A program made the translations under genes and the position numbers. A DNA stretch of 64,000 nt from Streptomyces sp. SAJ15. GTDB lineage: Bacteria; Actinomycetota; Actinomycetes; Streptomycetales; Streptomycetaceae. The notes under the pieces were generated by a model. The model searched no databases. It had not been told where the DNA came from and saw only the letters and a program-made list of their open reading frames with translations. Shown one piece after another: positions 1 to 6,766 of this stretch. The number at the start of each line of letters is the position of its first letter. Position 1 is the stretch's first letter. The stretch lies in the NCBI RefSeq assembly GCF_007595705.1, contig NZ_NISY01000001.1:434001-498000 (forward strand). Reading direction: 5' to 3'.

Positions 1-342
1 CCGGGCCCGCCCGGCCTCCCGGGCGTTCTCCTCCAGGACGGCCAGGATGCGCCGCGCCAGCCCCTGCCCGCGGGCCCCGCGCACCACGAACATCCGCTTG
101 AGCTCGGCGTCGCCGTCCGAGAACCCCTCGTCGTTCCGGTCCTGCGAGCGCCAGCCGCCGGAGGCGACGGGCCGGTCCCGCTCGTCGTACGCGATCAGGA
201 AGAGACCCCGCGGCGGCGCGAAGTCCGCCGGGTCCAGCGCGGTCAGATCGCCCTCGCCGTAGCGCTCGGCGTACTCCTGCTGCACCTGGTCGCTCAGCTT
301 GACGGCGTCGGGGTGGTCGAAGCGTATAGGCCGGATGTCCAT
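1..342 (-). CDS. GNAT family N-acetyltransferase (3' part outside window)
   Basis: The gene runs off the left edge; 114 N-terminal codons are present, starting MDIRPIRFDHPDAV. The visible part has the first half of a GNAT fold: a beta strand near residues 48-52 (LFLIAY), a strand leading to ELKRMFVV, and the acetyl-CoA pyrophosphate loop RGARGQGLARRIL (R/QxxGxG/A motif) near residues 90-102. The family transfers acetyl from acetyl-CoA to an amine; the substrate cannot be read from sequence. The ATG start lies 67 bp from the divergent xth start, so the two share a short promoter region. The family call is secure; the specific role is unknown. Confidence 0.85.
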   Translation of the reverse strand, partial: MDIRPIRFDHPDAVKLSDQVQQEYAERYGEGDLTALDPADFAPPRGLFLIAYDERDRPVASGGWRSQDRNDEGFSDGDAELKRMFVVRGARGQGLARRILAVLEENAREAGRAR

Positions 343-409
343 TCCGCGGATCGTACGGCGGGGGCCGGTGCGAACGCGAGTACGTATCGGATGTCGGTAT
401 CGTGCCGGA

Positions 410-1213
410 ATGCTCACCGTGACGTCCGTGAATGTGAATGGCCTGCGCGCCGCCGCCAAGAAGGGCTTCCTGCCCTGGCTGGCCGCGACCTCCGCCGATG
501 TGGTCTGCCTCCAGGAGGTGCGGGCCGAGCCGGGCCAGCTGACGGACGAGGTGCGGCAGCCCGAGGGCTGGCACACCGTGCACGCGCCGGCCGCCGCCAA
601 GGGGCGGGCCGGGGTCGCCGTCTACTCCCGACGGGAGCCGGACGCCGTACGGGTCGGCTTCGGGTCCGCCGAGTTCGACGGCGGCGGGCGCTACGTCGAG
701 GTCGACCTGCCCGGCGTGACCGTGGCCAGCCTCTATCTGCCCTCGGGCGAGGTGGGCACCCCCCGGCAGGACGAGAAGGAGCGGTTCATGGCCGAGTTCC
801 TGCCCTACCTCAAGGGGCTGCGCGAGCGGGCCGCCGCCGGCGGTCGCGAGGTGCTGGTCTGCGGCGACTGGAACATCGCCCACCGCGAGGCCGACCTGAA
901 GAACTGGCGGGCCAACCGGAAGAGCGCCGGCTTCCTGCCCGAGGAGCGGGAGTGGCTCGGCCGGGTCTTCGACGAGGCCGCCTACGTGGACGTGGTGCGC
1001 GCCCTGCACCCGGACACCGAGGGCCCGTACTCCTGGTGGTCCTACCGTGGCCGCGCCTTCGACAACGACAGCGGCTGGCGCATCGACTACCACGTGGCGA
1101 CCGAGGGGCTGGCCGGGCGCGCCCTGAAGGCCGTCGTGGAGCGCGCCGCCAGCCACGAGCTGCGCTGGTCGGACCACGCCCCGGTGACGGTCTCGTACGG
1201 CTCGGCGCGCTGA
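410..1213 (+). CDS. xth: Exodeoxyribonuclease III / AP endonuclease
   Basis: This is a 267-aa protein of the ExoIII branch of the EEP (endonuclease/exonuclease/phosphatase) superfamily, which acts in base-excision repair of abasic sites in DNA. Visible motifs are NVNGLRAAAKKG at the N-terminus, the metal-binding Glu in LQEVRA (E36), CGDWNIAHREADLKNW with the catalytic Asp/Asn near residue 145, and the C-terminal SDHAPV with the catalytic Asp-His. The length fits the family. I chose ATG 410 because the family-conserved N-terminus begins there; an in-frame TTG at 299 would add 37 non-conserved residues. It is divergent from the GNAT gene. Confidence 0.95.
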   Translation: MLTVTSVNVNGLRAAAKKGFLPWLAATSADVVCLQEVRAEPGQLTDEVRQPEGWHTVHAPAAAKGRAGVAVYSRREPDAVRVGFGSAEFDGGGRYVEVDLPGVTVASLYLPSGEVGTPRQDEKERFMAEFLPYLKGLRERAAAGGREVLVCGDWNIAHREADLKNWRANRKSAGFLPEEREWLGRVFDEAAYVDVVRALHPDTEGPYSWWSYRGRAFDNDSGWRIDYHVATEGLAGRALKAVVERAASHELRWSDHAPVTVSYGSAR

Positions 1214-1385
1214 GCGCTTCGCCGGACGTCCGGTAAGCCGTCCGCGGGTGCGTCGTGGCCGGTCGCGCGGTTCCCCGCGCCCCTTCGGGCACTGCCGGGG
1301 CCGGTCTCGCCGCGCGGTGGAGCCGCTCACGGCACGGCCGCGCGCCCACACGGCGGAGCCGCACACGTCACGGCCCCGCGCCCCT

Positions 1386-2204
1386 TCAGCGCGCCGCCGA
1401 CGACTCGCCCGGTTCGCCCGGGTCGCCTGCCTCAGGTCGGTGCTCCGCGACCCACGCGTCCAGCTCCGCTCGGATCCGGCGGTCCATGGCCATCGACATC
1501 TCGGCGTCGACCACGGCCTTGGCGGTGGGGCGCAGCCGCTCGACCGTCTCGGTGATCCGTGTCACCTCCGCGGCGGTGGGCGTGGCGCCGTCCGCGGTGT
1601 GGGCGATCACATCGGCCAGGACATGGGTGGTGATCAGACGGGTGAAGGTCTCGGCTATGGCGTCGACGTGGACGCGCAGCTCCCGGCCGGCGGCCAGCAC
1701 GGCGGCCAGCGGGATACCGCTGCCGACCAGGGCCGTGGAGGCGTCCAGGAGCCGGCGGCTGACATGGACGATCTCGTCGCCGTCCACCGCGAGATAGCCC
1801 ACGTCCAGGGCGGCGGCCAGGTTCTCCGGGGTGACCTCGCCCGCGAAGCGGTCGGCGAGCTCCTCGGGGGTCAGCCGGACGGCCTGCTCCTCGGACCACG
1901 GGACGGTGATGGCCGCGCCCGCCAGTCCCAGCAGCTCGGCGACGTCCCGGCCGCTCTCGAAGGCGGTCAACAGCTCCGCGATGCCGCCCAGGGTGTGGCC
2001 GCGCTCCAGTAGCGCGCCGATGGTCCGCAGCCGGGCCAGGTGGTGCTCGTTGTACCAGGCGATCCGACCCTCCCGGCGCGGCGGTGGGATCAGCTTGCGC
2101 TCCCGGTAGAAACGCAGCGTACGGACGGTGATGCCGGCCGCCTCGGCCAGCTCGTCCATCCGGTACTCACGCCCGCTCGCGCGCTGGGGATCGCTGTTCG
2201 CCAC
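1386..2204 (-). CDS. MerR family transcriptional regulator
   Basis: The 272-aa protein has an N-terminal MerR winged helix-turn-helix (about residues 15-82, with ITVRTLRFYRERKLIPPP and the wing region EGRIAWYNEHHLARL). The long helical C-terminal half resembles no ligand domain I can name. MerR proteins bind and distort promoters with overlong spacers. The gene is divergent from the monooxygenase operon at 2390, with 185 bp between the starts that holds two palindromes. The natural inference is that it controls that operon and itself. No metal-binding cysteines are seen, so an organic or hydrophobic ligand is more likely than a metal. Confidence 0.85.
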   Translation of the reverse strand: MANSDPQRASGREYRMDELAEAAGITVRTLRFYRERKLIPPPRREGRIAWYNEHHLARLRTIGALLERGHTLGGIAELLTAFESGRDVAELLGLAGAAITVPWSEEQAVRLTPEELADRFAGEVTPENLAAALDVGYLAVDGDEIVHVSRRLLDASTALVGSGIPLAAVLAAGRELRVHVDAIAETFTRLITTHVLADVIAHTADGATPTAAEVTRITETVERLRPTAKAVVDAEMSMAMDRRIRAELDAWVAEHRPEAGDPGEPGESSAAR

Positions 2205-2293
2205 GGCGCCAGCCTATGCAGCCGGAGGTCGCGAAGGGCGGCCAGGTGGTGTCGGGGCGGCCGAGACCGGCGGTAACTCGACCGGTCAACCCA

Positions 2294-2307
2294 CTACCGC
2301 TGGGTAG
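2294..2307. promoter_or_regulatory. Dyad, candidate MerR operator
   Basis: Perfect inverted repeat: CTACC (2294-2298) and GGTAG (2303-2307) with a 4-bp spacer, inside the region shared by the MerR gene and the monooxygenase operon. A TACGCT hexamer at 2318-2323 could be a -10 element reading right. Assignment to the neighbouring MerR protein is by position only. Confidence 0.4.
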
Positions 2308-2326
2308 CTCCCTGCTCTACGCTCCG

Positions 2327-2352
2327 ATCGTGCCAGTGATCGCTGGCACGAT
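2327..2352. promoter_or_regulatory. 26-bp perfect palindrome upstream of the monooxygenase operon
   Basis: The arms ATCGTGCCAG (2327-2336) and CTGGCACGAT (2343-2352) are perfectly complementary around a 6-bp centre, ending 37 bp before the monooxygenase start. It may be an operator for a dimeric regulator or a 5'-leader hairpin. It has no U-rich tail and so is unlikely to be a terminator. Confidence 0.5.
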
Positions 2353-2389
2353 TAGGGTTTCGCTCGAATGACTCGGGAGGAGCGGCGGC

Positions 2390-4273
2390 ATGGGCGAGCT
2401 GACGCCGGCACACGCGGACGAGCTGACGCCGGGACACGTACGGGTGGCGGTGATCGGGTCCGGCTTCGGCGGCCTGGGCGCGGCGGTGCGACTGCGCCGC
2501 GAGGGCATCACCGACTTCGTCGTGCTGGAGCGGGCCGGGTCGGTCGGCGGCACCTGGCGGGACAACACCTACCCGGGCTGCGCCTGTGACGTGCCCTCCC
2601 ACCTGTACTCCTTCTCCTTCGCCCCGAACCCCGGCTGGCCGCGCAACTTCTCCGGCCAGCCGCACATCCGGGCCTATCTCGAGCGGGTCGCCGACACCTT
2701 CGGGCTGCGGCCTCACCTGCGCTTCCACACCGAGGTGCGCGCGCTGCGCTGGGACACCGAGGCGCTGCGCTGGGAGGTGGGGACGAGCCGCGGCACGCTC
2801 ACCGCCGACATGGTCGTCTCCGCCGCCGGGCCGCTCTCCGACCCCAGGATCCCGGACATCCCGGGCCTGGACACCTTCCCCGGCGCGGTCTTCCACTCCG
2901 CCCGCTGGGACCACGAGGTCGACCTGCGCGGCAAGCGGGTCGCGATGGTGGGCACCGGAGCCTCGGCCATCCAGATCGTGCCGGCCATCCAGCCGGAGGT
3001 GGCACGGCTGGCGCTCTTCCAGCGCACCCCGGCCTGGGTGCTGCCGCGCGCCGACCGCCGCATCAGCGAGGTCGAGCAGTGGCTGCACGCCAAGGTGCCG
3101 GTCACCGGCACGCTCCGCCGCGGGCTGCTGTGGGGCATGCGCGAACTCCAGGTCAGCGCCTTCACCAAGCGGCCGCGCCAACTGGGCTTCGTCGAGCGCC
3201 TCGCCCAGCGCAACATGGCCCGGTCCATCAAGGACCCCGAGCTGCGCGCCAGGCTCACCCCGTCCTACCGGATCGGCTGCAAGCGCATCCTGCTCTCCAA
3301 CGACTACTACCCGGCGCTGTCCCGGCCCAATGTGCGGCTGATCGCCTCCGGCCTCGCCGAGGTGCGGGGCTCGACGCTGGTGGCCGCCGACGGCACCACC
3401 ACCGAGGCCGACGCGCTCATCTTCGGCACCGGATTCCGGATCACCGACATGCCGCTCGCCGAGCGCGTCACCGGCGCTCGCGGCACCACGCTCGCCGAGG
3501 AGTGGCGGGACACGGGCATGCGGGCGCTGCGCGGCGGCTCGATCGCCGGCTTCCCCAACTTCATGATGATCATCGGCCCCAACACCGGGCTCGGGAACAG
3601 CTCGATGATCCTCATGATCGAGGCGCAGCTGAACTACCTCGCCGACTACATGCGGCAGTTGGACCGACTCGGCGGCGGCCCGCGTGGCAGGGCGGCGCTG
3701 GACGCGCGCGAGTCGGCGGTGGACGCCTGGGCGGCCGGCCTCCAGCGGCGCATGGGCCGCACGGTGTGGAACACCGGCGGCTGCACCAGCTGGTACCTCG
3801 ACGCCGAGGGCCGCAACACGACGGTCTGGCCCGGCACCACGGGCGAGTTCAGGAGGGTGACGCGACGGGTGGACCTGGCGGAGTACGAGGTGCTGCGCGG
3901 CCGGGACGGGGCCCCGTCCCGCACGGAGACGGTCCCGGCCACCCGGCACGCCACCGCCGGGGACGGCGGCGGGGCCGGGGGCGGGGACGGTACGGACGCC
4001 CCTCGTACGGACGCGGATCGCGCCGTTGCCGGCCGTGCGGATGCGGGTCGTGCGGGTGCGGGTGGTGCGGACGCCGGTCGGGCCGTTCCCGGTGATGCCG
4101 ATGCCGGCCATACGGATGCCGGTCGTGCGGACGCAGCCCGTACGGATGCCGGTCGTGTCGATGCCGGCCGCGCGGACGCGGGTGATGTCGATGCCGGCCG
4201 TGAGGACGCCGGTGACGCCGATGCCGGTGGTACGGACGCCGGTCGTGCCGGCGCCGCGGAGGTGGCCGCGTGA
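2390..4273 (+). CDS. FAD-dependent Baeyer-Villiger-type monooxygenase with repetitive C-terminal tail
   Basis: This is a 627-aa flavoprotein. It has an N-terminal FAD Rossmann motif GSGFGG (residues 23-28) and a GGTWRDNTYPGCACDVPSHLYS segment typical of class B monooxygenases. The Baeyer-Villiger fingerprint FxGxxxHxxxW[PD] is present as FPGAVFHSARWD, followed by a second, NADPH-binding motif (VGTGASAIQIVP) and GPNTGLGNSS. The enzyme should use NADPH and O2 to oxygenate a ketone, aldehyde or heteroatom. Residues from about 540 to the end are low-complexity Asp/Ala/Gly/Arg repeats, absent from usual members of about 500 aa. The start has a strong ribosome site (GGGAGGAG). It overlaps the next gene by 4 bp (GTGA) and heads a three-gene operon like mycobacterial mymA-lipR-sadH. 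Confidence 0.9.
   Translation: MGELTPAHADELTPGHVRVAVIGSGFGGLGAAVRLRREGITDFVVLERAGSVGGTWRDNTYPGCACDVPSHLYSFSFAPNPGWPRNFSGQPHIRAYLERVADTFGLRPHLRFHTEVRALRWDTEALRWEVGTSRGTLTADMVVSAAGPLSDPRIPDIPGLDTFPGAVFHSARWDHEVDLRGKRVAMVGTGASAIQIVPAIQPEVARLALFQRTPAWVLPRADRRISEVEQWLHAKVPVTGTLRRGLLWGMRELQVSAFTKRPRQLGFVERLAQRNMARSIKDPELRARLTPSYRIGCKRILLSNDYYPALSRPNVRLIASGLAEVRGSTLVAADGTTTEADALIFGTGFRITDMPLAERVTGARGTTLAEEWRDTGMRALRGGSIAGFPNFMMIIGPNTGLGNSSMILMIEAQLNYLADYMRQLDRLGGGPRGRAALDARESAVDAWAAGLQRRMGRTVWNTGGCTSWYLDAEGRNTTVWPGTTGEFRRVTRRVDLAEYEVLRGRDGAPSRTETVPATRHATAGDGGGAGGGDGTDAPRTDADRAVAGRADAGRAGAGGADAGRAVPGDADAGHTDAGRADAARTDAGRVDAGRADAGDVDAGREDAGDADAGGTDAGRAGAAEVAA
4037..4246 (+). repeat. 15-bp tandem repeat, 14 units, inside the monooxygenase 3' end
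   Basis: Fourteen imperfect 15-bp units with consensus near GCGGACGCCGGTCGT lie in frame and encode a pentapeptide repeat approximating ADAGR in the monooxygenase tail. Units differ mainly at positions 1-3 and 13-15. Because 15 is a multiple of 3, unit gain or loss would keep the downstream frame intact. Partial units may extend a little upstream. Confidence 0.85.
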
Positions 4274-5289
4274 GCCCCCTCCGTCCGCGCCGTACGCCGC
4301 ATATGCGCTCCGGGCCGTTCGCACCTCCGGTCCCCGCCCGCGAGCTCACCGTCACCTCGGCCGACGGCGCCCGGCTGCACGTCGAGGTGCACGGGCCCGA
4401 GGGCGCCCCCGCGGTGGTGCTGGTCCACGGCTGGACGTGCTCCACCGCCTTCTGGGCGCGGGTCATCCGCGAGCTGGCCGTCGACCACCGGGTGATCACC
4501 TACGACCTGCGCGGGCACGGCGGTAGCCCCGTCGCCCGGCCCGGCGGCTGCTCCACCGACGCTCTCGCCGACGACCTGGAGGCGGTGCTGGAGGCCACCC
4601 TGGACTCCGCCGCCGGCCAACGCGCGGTGCTCGCCGGCCACTCCATGGGCGGCATGACCCTGATGGCCGCCTCCGCCCGTCCGCACTTCCGCGCGCACGC
4701 CGCGGCCGTGCTGCTGTGCAGCACCGGCAGCTCCCGGCTGCCCGCGCGGTCGCACGTGGTGCCGCTGCGGGCCGGCCGGCTCCGTACGGCGCTGCACCGC
4801 GCGATCCTCACCTCCCGCGCCCCGGCCAGCCCGCTGGCGCCGCTGGGCCGCCGGGTGCTGCGCTACATCACCCTGGGACGCGACGCCTCCGCGGAGATGG
4901 TGGAGGCATGCGCCCGCATCGTGGCCGGCTGCCCGCGCGGGGTGCGCGCCGACTGGGGGCGGGTGCTGGCCGAGCTGGACCTGGACCGCGGGGTGACACG
5001 GGTGGCGGTGCCGACGGCGATCGTGCACGGCGCCGCCGACCGGCTCACCCCCGTGCGCCACGCGTACGCCCTGGCCGCGCTGCTCCCGCACTGCGTGGGC
5101 GTCACCGAGCTGCCGGGGGTCGGCCACATGACGCCGGTGGAGGACGGGGCGACGGTCGCCGACCGGATTCGCGACCTCGTCCTGCACCACCTCACGCCCC
5201 GCGTCGGCGGCACGGCTGACGGCGCGTCGGACGACCTCCGCCCCCATCGGCATGACGAGACGGACGAGACGAAGGAGCCCACGGCATGA
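4270..5289 (+). CDS. Alpha/beta hydrolase (LipR-like)
   Basis: The 339-aa alpha/beta hydrolase has its oxyanion-hole strand at VVLVHGWTC, the nucleophile elbow GHSMGG, the acid residue in HGAADRLTP and the catalytic His in GVGHMTPVE. These residues predict ester or lipid hydrolysis; the substrate is unknown. It starts at a GTG overlapping the monooxygenase stop (GTGA) and its own stop overlaps the next ATG (ATGA), so translation is coupled across the operon. A plausible pathway is oxygenation of a ketone to an ester by the upstream enzyme, hydrolysis here, and oxidation of the alcohol by the dehydrogenase downstream; that ordering is inference. There is no signal peptide. Confidence 0.9.
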   Translation: MSPLRPRRTPHMRSGPFAPPVPARELTVTSADGARLHVEVHGPEGAPAVVLVHGWTCSTAFWARVIRELAVDHRVITYDLRGHGGSPVARPGGCSTDALADDLEAVLEATLDSAAGQRAVLAGHSMGGMTLMAASARPHFRAHAAAVLLCSTGSSRLPARSHVVPLRAGRLRTALHRAILTSRAPASPLAPLGRRVLRYITLGRDASAEMVEACARIVAGCPRGVRADWGRVLAELDLDRGVTRVAVPTAIVHGAADRLTPVRHAYALAALLPHCVGVTELPGVGHMTPVEDGATVADRIRDLVLHHLTPRVGGTADGASDDLRPHRHDETDETKEPTA

Positions 5290-6257
5290 GCGGCGGCAAG
5301 GGACCTCTGGAGGGGCGGGTCGCGGTGGTGACCGGCGCGGCGCGCGGCGTCGGCGAGCTGCTGGCCCGCAAGCTGTCCGCGCGGGGCGCCACGGTGGCCC
5401 TCGTCGGCCTGGAGCCGGACGAGTTGAAGAAGGTGGCCGACCGGCTGCACACCGCGTGCGGCCACTGGCACGCCGACGTCACCGACCACGAGGCGATGAC
5501 CCGCGTGGCGGCCGAGGTGCGGGAGCGCTTCGGACGGGTGGACGTCGTCGTCGCCAACGCCGGAGTCGCCGTCGCCGGACCCTTCCTGGACTCCGACGAG
5601 GCCGCCTGGCGGCGGGTGGTCGAGGTCAACCTGCTGGGCAGCGCCACCACCGCGCGCGCCTTCCTGCCCGCGCTGCTGGAGAGCCGCGGCTACCTCCTCC
5701 AGATCGCCTCGCTGGCCGCGCTCGCGCCCACCCCGATGATGACGGCGTACTGCGCCTCCAAGGCGGGCGTCGAGGCGTTCGCGCACAGCCTGCGCGCCGA
5801 GGTCGGCCACCGTGGCGTACGGGTCGGCGTCGGCTATCTGAGCTGGACGGACACCGACATGGTGCGCGGCGCCGACCAGGACCCGGTGATGCGCGAGCTG
5901 CGCGCCCGGCTGCCGTGGCCGGTCAACCGCACCTACCCGCTGGGGCCGGCCGTCGACCGGCTCGTCGCCGGCATCGAGCGCCGGTCCGCGCAGGTGTACG
6001 CGCAGTGGTGGCTGCGCGGGATGCAGCCGCTCCGTGGCGGGCTGCCGGTCCTGACGGGCATCGGCGGGCGGCGCGAGATGCGGCGCTTCGGACCGCGGCT
6101 GGGCGAGGTGCGCGGCGGGCTGGTCGGCGCGGGTGGCGCGGCGGACGAGCGGACCCGCCGGCAGCGGACGGCCGTCCCGCGCGCGGGACGGCCTCGCGAC
6201 GAGATCACGGAGGCGGAGCGCACCGGCGACGCGGCCGCGCCGGCCGCCGATGCGTGA
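5286..6257 (+). CDS. Short-chain dehydrogenase/reductase
   Basis: This 323-aa classical SDR has the NAD(P)-binding motif TGAARGVGE (about residues 16-24), VANAGVAVAG, a catalytic Tyr-Lys pair in YCASK, and a C-terminal extension beyond the usual 250 aa that ends in a charged, Ala-rich stretch. It is the last gene of the operon, overlapping the hydrolase by 4 bp. The combination monooxygenase, LipR-like hydrolase and SDR matches the first three genes of the mycobacterial mymA operon. The other mymA genes (acyl-CoA ligase, alcohol dehydrogenase, acyltransferase) are absent here. An alcohol or ketone substrate is expected. Confidence 0.9.
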   Translation: MSGGKGPLEGRVAVVTGAARGVGELLARKLSARGATVALVGLEPDELKKVADRLHTACGHWHADVTDHEAMTRVAAEVRERFGRVDVVVANAGVAVAGPFLDSDEAAWRRVVEVNLLGSATTARAFLPALLESRGYLLQIASLAALAPTPMMTAYCASKAGVEAFAHSLRAEVGHRGVRVGVGYLSWTDTDMVRGADQDPVMRELRARLPWPVNRTYPLGPAVDRLVAGIERRSAQVYAQWWLRGMQPLRGGLPVLTGIGGRREMRRFGPRLGEVRGGLVGAGGAADERTRRQRTAVPRAGRPRDEITEAERTGDAAAPAADA

Positions 6258-6344
6258 CCGTGCGTGACTGATCGAAATGCGCCGTATGTACCGGCATGTC
6301 AGGCTGATCGAGGCCCAACCCCCAGCCACCGAGGAGTGACTTCG

Positions 6345-6596
6345 ATGGGCATGCAGGACGACATAAGCCGCAAGGCGCAGCAGGGCAAGGAAAAGCTGCA
6401 GCAGACCTCCCAGGAGGCGCAGCAGCGCGGCCAGGAGGCCGGAGACAAGCTGCGCGAGAAGGCACAGCAGGCCAAGCAGAAGGGCCAGCAGCGCAAGGGC
6501 AAGAACATGTCCGAGGAGAAGGACATGCGCGGCCAGGGCCAGCGCGGCCAGCAGCCACAGCAGCAGAGCCTGGACGACCTGGACGAGCCGCTGTAA
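6345..6596 (+). CDS. Small hydrophilic Gln/Lys/Glu-rich protein
   Basis: The 83-aa protein is made almost entirely of Gln, Lys, Glu, Arg and Gly (EKLQQTSQEAQQRGQEAG), predicted helical or disordered, and ends in an acidic patch SLDDLDEPL. Its composition recalls small stress or hydrophilin-like proteins such as CsbD relatives, but no domain can be assigned. ATG 6345 is chosen because GAGGAG lies 7-12 bases upstream; ATG 6351 is a weaker alternative and an in-frame start at 6264 lacks a good ribosome site. It is convergent with the Tricorn gene across a terminator hairpin. Confidence 0.75.
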   Translation: MGMQDDISRKAQQGKEKLQQTSQEAQQRGQEAGDKLREKAQQAKQKGQQRKGKNMSEEKDMRGQGQRGQQPQQQSLDDLDEPL

Positions 6597-6648
6597 CGGC
6601 GGCCGACTGAGGCGCACCCCCAGGTGCACCTACCTACCTGTGCTGCTC

Positions 6649-6680
6649 AGGGGCGCATCCCGGTGACGGGGTGCGCCCCT
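6649..6680. terminator. Bidirectional terminator hairpin
   Basis: The 9-bp arms AGGGGCGCA and TGCGCCCCT lie between two convergent genes (small hydrophilic protein and Tricorn protease). There is no long U run, as is usual in Streptomyces. Confidence 0.65.
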
Positions 6681-6766
6681 GGTCGCTGCCTGCCCGCCGG
6701 CACCGGATCTGCCCGACGGCGTCGCCGGTCTGCCCGCGGGCCCACCCGGATGGCCCGATGGCGCCG

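Noticed and set aside
2294..4324. 676-codon minus-strand frame opposite the monooxygenase, with pentapeptide-like TTGIR repeats
   Set aside because: The repeats arise from the 15-bp DNA repeat read in the other direction; the rest is compositionally biased and motif-free.
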